DNA from: Schizochytrium sp. CCTCC M209059
Lineage: Eukaryota > Sar > Bigyra > Thraustochytrida > Thraustochytriidae
NCBI GenBank assembly: GCA_000818945.1
Contig: KN805373.1
Coordinates: 745,392 to 809,391, forward strand
Reading direction: 5' to 3'
Length of the DNA stretch: 64,000 nt
Positions 59,222-64,000 of this stretch are shown piece by piece (position 1 is the first letter of the stretch; each line of letters starts with the position of its first letter). A program made the translations under genes and the position numbers. The notes below the pieces were generated by a model. It ran no database searches. It had not been told where the DNA came from and saw only the letters and a program-made list of their open reading frames with translations.

Positions 59222-59552
59222 TTGTTGAAGGTTGAATGAAGCTGCTGCTGGTCAACCACTTCCGGTTGGTTGACGTCTCGCCTTCCGACTTGTTACGGTC
59301 GCGGTGACGGTTCAAGGATGAGGAAGACGGGGAGGGGTTAAGCAGGCGCGCGCGAAGATGCCCTCACCCGTTACAGCGCGCGAGCATGATGAGCTCGGCC
59401 GCTCAAACTAACTTGGCTTGGCGTTGAAGAGATCGATCGATCGATCAATCGGTAAATGGGAGATAAGATTTTAAAAGAAAATAACCAAGAGGATTAAAAA
59501 GAAAGGCCATACTGTTAGAGCTAGGCCTAACAGTAGTAGGCCTAGGCCTAGA
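59222..59552. other. Intergenic spacer with TAGGCCTA cluster
   Basis: Between two minus-strand genes. It contains (GATC)n at 59429-59446 and three TAGGCCTA palindromes (59522-59529, 59537-59544, 59543-59550) directly after the carboxypeptidase stop codon. No gene is seen. Confidence 0.55.
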
Positions 59553-61127
59553 TCATACGTCCAAGATTTCATTGGAAGATGCAGCGCGCAAGGCCTGCGG
59601 CCTGACTGCAGGCGCGGCGACGGGACGCGTCCAGCGACGCATGGCCTCGAACTCTACTTTGCGCGCGTGACGCATCTGTGCAGTGTCGCCCTCATGAGAA
59701 AACATAAGGTCGACGTGATGGCCGCCCGTGTCCATGTTGACCACTTGCAGGTCTCGACGACGTTGCTCCTGTGAAGATAGAATGCCGTCCAAGGTGACGA
59801 TGGATCCGCTGCTCCATGGGTCGGCGAGACCATTGGAAAATACTACATTGGACACGGTTTCCAGCATCATGCGCTCATTACCATAGCGACGACGCACAAG
59901 AGTTTCATCCGGCGTCTGATTGTAGTAGCGCTGACAGGCCTCTTTGACAGACTCGGCTGGGTTAGGGTAGTCAAAAAACATGTCCGAAGTGCCCGTCATG
60001 GTCATGTAGAACTCTTCTGGAAACTGCTCAGAGCAGTACTGGTGGCTCCAAAGAGGCCCGGAAAATCTGTCGCCAGTTTCGACGGTCCGTGGGACATCGA
60101 GGCAGGATTCGCGCTTGGACGCATTGGCGAAAAAGGCCGCAGCCTCGAGCAAGCCTTTGACTGCGTCACCGTCCGTCATTGACGCGTACTCCGCGCCGGC
60201 ATCACAGGCTGCGCGAATGGGAAACGCAGGAAGCAGGACACTCGCGTCGCCAGTGAGGTATGAGCTCGGGTACGGGAAGTTGCCCATGGCCATGATTGAG
60301 AAGGCGTTGGCGATGAAGAGCGCCACATCGGTGCGTGTTTGCGGAGTTTCACAAAGTCTACCAAGTTGCTGGATGCTTTCGAGAGAGTGTTTGTCACTGA
60401 GAAGCTGCGCAAATCCCTGACGAACCCAGTTTGCGCAATCTTGGCCGGCGGTGTGTGTGACGACGCGCCAATAGGCGTTGCCGCCGTCGTTGTAAAAGTC
60501 GAGTCCCTGTCCGCGAAAGGCCAGTACAGGAGCACTCGCAGCGATGGCGCCGGAGATAAGCGCGGGATACTGCATCCTGAAGAAAAGGGCGAGCATCCCG
60601 CCATATGAACCTCCGATGGCGACAGTTTTGGATGACCAGGCGGAATGGTTGCTCTGGAAAGAGTATAAGAGCGTGGCGAAATCACTGAGTGCTTGCTCGT
60701 GCGTGAGGTAATCGAGGCGTTCGTTGTTGCCGATCTTACTTGCACCGTAGTAGCGGTGTTCGGCAAAGATGATGGCTGCATTCAAGGCTGGAGCCGACTC
60801 CCAGATAAGTCCTGTGGCGTTCACGTAGAGCTCGACATCAGCCTCGTTACCATTGTAGAAAAGAATTGGGTATCCGTCACCTTTCCAGTGGTCAAGATTG
60901 ACAAAGAAGCGCTGCGCAAAACGTTTATCGTGTCCTGCCTTTTCTTGCAAGGATCCAAAGTGGTCTACCTTGTTGTAGAACCAGCCTTGCTTTACGTGTT
61001 TGATGGGTTCGAAGCCCGTTGCAAAGGGGTCGAAAGCTGCGCTGATTGGCACCCAGCTCGCAGCTGCTAGCAAGCTTGCTAGCAAGAGGGACAGCAGTCG
61101 CGCGTTTCGAAGCGTGTGCGACGCCAT
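59553..61127 (-). CDS. Lysosomal Pro-X carboxypeptidase / DPP7-like serine peptidase (S28)
   Basis: A 524-residue protein; start at ATG 61127 (MASHTLRNARLLSLLLASLLAA), giving a clear signal peptide of about 30 residues. Family S28 signature: WFYNKVDHFG and FAEHRYYG near the N-terminus, nucleophile Ser174 in GGSYGGMLA, Asp436 in GLADPWSSG, and the His in GGHHVD (470/471). All three catalytic residues are present and in the usual order. Several N-glycosylation sequons (NATG, NHSA, NASK) fit a secreted or vacuolar glycoprotein. The enzyme cleaves a C-terminal residue after proline, or N-terminal dipeptides in the DPP7 branch; motif reading alone does not separate them. The upstream TTG-to-GTG open frame is not used. 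No intron is needed. Confidence 0.95.
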   Translation of the reverse strand: MASHTLRNARLLSLLLASLLAAASWVPISAAFDPFATGFEPIKHVKQGWFYNKVDHFGSLQEKAGHDKRFAQRFFVNLDHWKGDGYPILFYNGNEADVELYVNATGLIWESAPALNAAIIFAEHRYYGASKIGNNERLDYLTHEQALSDFATLLYSFQSNHSAWSSKTVAIGGSYGGMLALFFRMQYPALISGAIAASAPVLAFRGQGLDFYNDGGNAYWRVVTHTAGQDCANWVRQGFAQLLSDKHSLESIQQLGRLCETPQTRTDVALFIANAFSIMAMGNFPYPSSYLTGDASVLLPAFPIRAACDAGAEYASMTDGDAVKGLLEAAAFFANASKRESCLDVPRTVETGDRFSGPLWSHQYCSEQFPEEFYMTMTGTSDMFFDYPNPAESVKEACQRYYNQTPDETLVRRRYGNERMMLETVSNVVFSNGLADPWSSGSIVTLDGILSSQEQRRRDLQVVNMDTGGHHVDLMFSHEGDTAQMRHARKVEFEAMRRWTRPVAAPAVRPQALRAASSNEILDV

Positions 61128-62001
61128 GCTCTTACTCACAGTCAACCGCTTTAAGGTTGAGCCTTCCGGCCCTGCTTCTTGCACGCCTGGTTCGTGCAGT
61201 CAAGAGAGAAGCGGTGCGCCGCCGTCTCGACTGCCTTGATCAAGACTACGCTTGCTCTGCCCAAGCCTGCGCTTGCGCGCTTGCTACGTGAGCTTCTGGG
61301 CTTCATTTGCCAGCGTCTCTTTTGCATTGGATTCTTTGAAAGAAAAGAAAAGATAAGAAAAGAAAAGAAAAGATAAGATAAGAAAGATAGTCCCAGCCTA
61401 CTAGGCCTACCTATACTCATTGTATTGGCCGAGTCTTTTCATGAGCGCTAGGCCTAGGCAATATCGGAGGTCGTGTCTCGGATTGTTGACGCAGCTTGCA
61501 GGTGCGGTTGGCGAGGAAGAGAGCCTAGACTGCGTAATCTATGCAAAGTACTGGTTTGCAGACTGACTGCACGAATAGTAAAAGGTGCTGCCCATCATGG
61601 GTATAGTAGGCCTAGGTAGGCAGATGGTCGCTTATGATCACCAGTCTCTCATGGCCAGCCGCACCCACATTTATCCCATCACTCCGCTCTGCACCTGAGC
61701 TGGCCACTTGTTTTCATACCGACAGACAGACAGACAGACAGACAGGCACACTCACTCACCACTCCCATCCCGATTTTGTCTGGCCGGAACACCGCGCGTG
61801 CATCCCCCAAAACCGCCAGGCTAATCGCCACAGACCGCGGCTCTGCGATGACCCCTGCGCCGCTCTCTATCGTGCGAGATCCTCTAGCATGCATGCATTC
61901 ATTCACCTCGGCGTCTCAATCGATCGGCCAATCCCGCGGTGGGCGACTCGGCGTGTGCGAAACGAAAACGAAAATCGTCCGGAGCGTGAGCGGTGGGTGC
62001 T
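61128..62001. other. Intergenic region with TAGGCCTA and A-rich repeats
   Basis: Upstream of the carboxypeptidase and of the lectin. It contains (AAAGAAAAGATAAG)n-type sequence at 61341-61389, TAGGCCTA at 61402, 61449 and 61607, and (GACA)n at 61721-61745. No gene is supported; the open frames that cross the (TGCTC)n array are artefacts. Confidence 0.5.
61341..61389. repeat. A-rich (AAAGA/ATAAG)n repeat
   Basis: Alternating AAAGAAAAG and ATAAG units, purine/T-rich. Confidence 0.75.
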
Positions 62002-62528
62002 CTCTGCTCTGCTCTGCTCTGCTCTGCTCTGCTCTGCTCTGCTCTGCTCTGCTCTGCTCTGCTTTGCTCTGCTCTGCTCTGCTCTGCTCTGCTCTGCTCT
62101 GCTCTGCTCTGCTCTGCTCTGCTCTGCTCTGCTCTGCTCTGCTCTGCTCTGCTCTGCTCTGCTCTGCTCTGCTCTGCTCTGCTCTGCTCTGCTCTGCTCT
62201 GCTCTGCTCTGCTCTGCTCTGCTCTGCTCTGCTCTGCTCTGCTCTGCTCTGCTCTGCTCTGCTCTGCTCTGCTCTGCTCTGCTCTGCTCTGCTCTGCTCT
62301 GCTCTGCTCTGCTCTGCTCTGCTCTGCTCTGCTCTGCTCTGCTCTGCTCTGCTCTGCTCTGCTCTGCTCTGCTCTGCTCTGCTCTGCTCTGCTCTGCTCT
62401 GCTCTGCTCTGCTCTGCTCTGCTCTGCTCTGCTCTGCTCTGCTCTGCTCTGCTCTGCTCTGCTCTGCTCTGCTCTGCTCTGCTCTGCTCTGCTCTGCTCT
62501 GCTCTGCTCTGCTCTGCTCTGCTCTGCT
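62002..62528. repeat. (TGCTC)n pentanucleotide satellite, >105 units
   Basis: About 525 bp of near-perfect 5-bp units running into the assembly gap, with one interruption (C to T at 62064). Because 5 and 3 are coprime and none of the five codons is a stop on either strand, all six frames are open. The long open frames here are therefore meaningless. Confidence 0.97.
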
Positions 62529-62933
62529 NNNNNNNNNNNNNNNNNNNNNNNNNNNNNNNNNNNNNNNNNNNNNNNNNNNNNNNNNNNNNNNNNNNNNNNN
62601 NNNNNNNNNNNNNNNNNNNNNNNNNNNNNNNNNNNNNNNNNNNNNNNNNNNNNNNNNNNNNNNNNNNNNNNNNNNNNNNNNNNNNNNNNNNNNNNNNNNN
62701 NNNNNNNNNNNNNNNNNNNNNNNNNNNNNNNNNNNNNNNNNNNNNNNNNNNNNNNNNNNNNNNNNNNNNNNNNNNNNNNNNNNNNNNNNNNNNNNNNNNN
62801 NNNNNNNNNNNNNNNNNNNNNNNNNNNNNNNNNNNNNNNNNNNNNNNNNNNNNNNNNNNNNNNNNNNNNNNNNNNNNNNNNNNNNNNNNNNNNNNNNNNN
62901 NNNNNNNNNNNNNNNNNNNNNNNNNNNNNNNNN
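62529..62933. other. Assembly gap (405 N)
   Basis: Unsequenced bases following the (TGCTC)n array, so the true repeat length is unknown. Confidence 0.99.
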
Positions 62934-63003
62934 CGGGCGCGAGATCGGGCGCGAGATCGGGCGCGAGATCGGGCGCGAGATCCGCGCGCGAGATCCGCGC
63001 GCG
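62934..63003. repeat. (CGGGCGCGAGAT)n 12-bp tandem repeat
   Basis: About four perfect 12-bp units after the gap, degenerating to CCGCGCGCGAGAT, then directly abutting the lectin start codon. Confidence 0.85.
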
Positions 63004-64000
63004 ATGCCGGCGACGATGAAGAAGAACGGCCTCCTGGGCCGCGCCGCGGCCGCGGTGCTCGCGATGGCGGTGCTCGCGCGGGCGCAGGATTGTGACGTGA
63101 ACTCGAACGGGAACTCCGTGGGGCTGCTGTCGCGCGACACCTTCGTGGAGAGCGAGATGGACGTCAAGGCCCTCTCCTCCATCGACAGCGACGGCAACCT
63201 GGTCCTGCTGGACTCCTTGTCCGGTACGGCCTCGCAGGCCTGGTTTGAGGACCAGCTCCGCATGGGGGACGGCTTCAAGGCCACCTTTGACTTCTCCAGC
63301 ACGGACTACGTCGACGGCCTCGCCTTCGTTGTGCAAAACAACCGGACCATCAACACCATGACCGGCACCAACACGAACCTCGGGTACATTGGGGGATTCA
63401 ACAAATATCTGGGCATCAACATTGAAACGTGCTCAAACTTTGCCAGCCCCTGCGGAGACGCTCTCATCAAGGTCTGGACCCGCACCAGCGACGGCACCGA
63501 TACTGAGGTCGGATCCACCTCCGCCGGAGACATTTCGTATGATCTGACCGATGGCAACGTCTACCGCGTCGCTGCCACGTACTCGGCGTATAACGGCGAA
63601 GTGGCAGTGGAGTTCGGCCTCGCCTCTGGCACGCTCGAGCCGCTTCTGACTGTCACGGTCGGCGATCTCGAGTCCATTCTCGAGTCTCGCTTTGCGTACG
63701 TCGGCTTCTCGGCCTCTGTGACCGATAGCATCACCTCGGGCGAGCTCAAGGTCGACAATCTGGACATTGTCGCGCTACCCTCCAACACATACATTTCGTC
63801 GGATCTGGGCGAGAGCATCGATTGGGGCCGCTCGTACGTTTTCACTCTGGCCTTGCGGGACGACTGCGGGACGCAGATCCAATTTAACGTCCTCGGCGAA
63901 AACGAGACATACAGTGACACGGTGTGGGCGAATCTCACCAACGTCGACTATGTGACGGAGAACAATCTCGAGGACGAGTCGGACTACACGCTTGGTGTCG
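63004..64000 (+). CDS. Secreted L-type lectin-like protein (5' part; runs off the window)
   Basis: An open frame from ATG 63004 to the window end without a stop, at least 332 residues. Residues 1-27 form a signal peptide (MKKNGLLGRAAAAVLAMAVLARA, cleavage near AQD). The next ~230 residues fit an L-type (legume-type) lectin fold: VDGLAFVVQNN (the metal/carbohydrate loop), LGINIETC (the VEFDT-like strand), YRVAATYS, and YVGFSASVT (the GFSA strand). Several N-glycosylation sequons follow (NETY, NLTN). L-type lectins bind glycans; soluble secreted forms may act at the cell surface, while ERGIC-53-like forms are cargo receptors in the ER. A C-terminal membrane anchor cannot be judged because the gene is cut. 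Start context is GCG ATG C with no upstream ATG in frame before the gap. Confidence 0.85.
   Translation, partial: MPATMKKNGLLGRAAAAVLAMAVLARAQDCDVNSNGNSVGLLSRDTFVESEMDVKALSSIDSDGNLVLLDSLSGTASQAWFEDQLRMGDGFKATFDFSSTDYVDGLAFVVQNNRTINTMTGTNTNLGYIGGFNKYLGINIETCSNFASPCGDALIKVWTRTSDGTDTEVGSTSAGDISYDLTDGNVYRVAATYSAYNGEVAVEFGLASGTLEPLLTVTVGDLESILESRFAYVGFSASVTDSITSGELKVDNLDIVALPSNTYISSDLGESIDWGRSYVFTLALRDDCGTQIQFNVLGENETYSDTVWANLTNVDYVTENNLEDESDYTLGV

Noticed and set aside
62002..63302. Very long open frames on both strands across the TGCTC array and the gap
   Set aside because: The period-5 repeat has no stop codon in any frame and the N bases translate to X; these frames have no real protein content.

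Overview
This is a nuclear eukaryotic window. It shows protein-coding genes on both strands, four supportable spliceosomal introns (three with GTACGT donors, one with GTAAGT), long GC-rich intergenic regions full of microsatellites, and two assembly gaps. The gene content (an EsV-1-7-type cysteine-repeat protein, motile-flagellum genes, a GT61/sulfotransferase fusion, an intron-poor GC-rich layout) fits a heterokont protist, most likely a thraustochytrid (Labyrinthulomycete). That placement is an inference, not a marker-gene identification. The standard genetic code is used; TAA, TAG and TGA all end genes.

Layout. 1-6.3 kb: GC-rich intergenic DNA, a small polyQ hypothetical gene (-), and a membrane-anchored SEC14/CRAL-TRIO gene with one intron (-), preceded by a 141-bp tandem duplication. 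6.3-14.9 kb: one very large RPGRIP1-like ciliary gene (+), interrupted by a single in-frame TAG and carrying a huge EF-hand array between its C2 domains. 16-23 kb (+): an EsV-1-7/AT-hook protein, a BBOF1-like basal-body coiled-coil protein and an acidic Ser-rich hypothetical protein. 23-30.6 kb (-): aldehyde dehydrogenase, glutaredoxin-3/PICOT, coronin and a RING-CH protein. 31-41.7 kb: MON1 (+), an LC8-type dynein light chain (-), COP9 signalosome subunit 1 (+), a SHIPPO/STPG repeat protein (-) and a cyclic-nucleotide-regulated K+ channel (+). 42-51.3 kb: an NPPF methyltransferase-like protein (-), importin alpha (+), a second RING-CH protein (-), a 510-bp gap, and a prolyl-4-hydroxylase with a possible F-box (+). 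51.6-61.1 kb: a GT61 glycosyltransferase fused to a sulfotransferase (-), a 45-residue Tom6-like protein (+), a ~14-TM unknown protein (-) and an S28 serine carboxypeptidase (-). 61.1-64 kb: a (TGCTC)n satellite, a 405-bp gap, and the 5' part of a secreted L-type lectin-like gene (+) running off the end.

How the genes relate. Four genes (RPGRIP1-like, BBOF1-like, LC8, STPG) point to a motile flagellum and basal body, as expected for a zoospore-forming protist. Others serve endolysosomal traffic (MON1, SEC14-like, RING-CH proteins, S28 peptidase), regulated proteolysis (CSN1, possible F-box hydroxylase), nuclear import, and secreted or cell-surface glycans (GT61-sulfotransferase, L-type lectin). 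There is no operon-like functional clustering. Many pairs are divergent and share 0.4-1 kb GC-rich promoters in which short motifs recur (AGTGCGGA, CACTTGC, TTCAAATT, TAGGCCTA).
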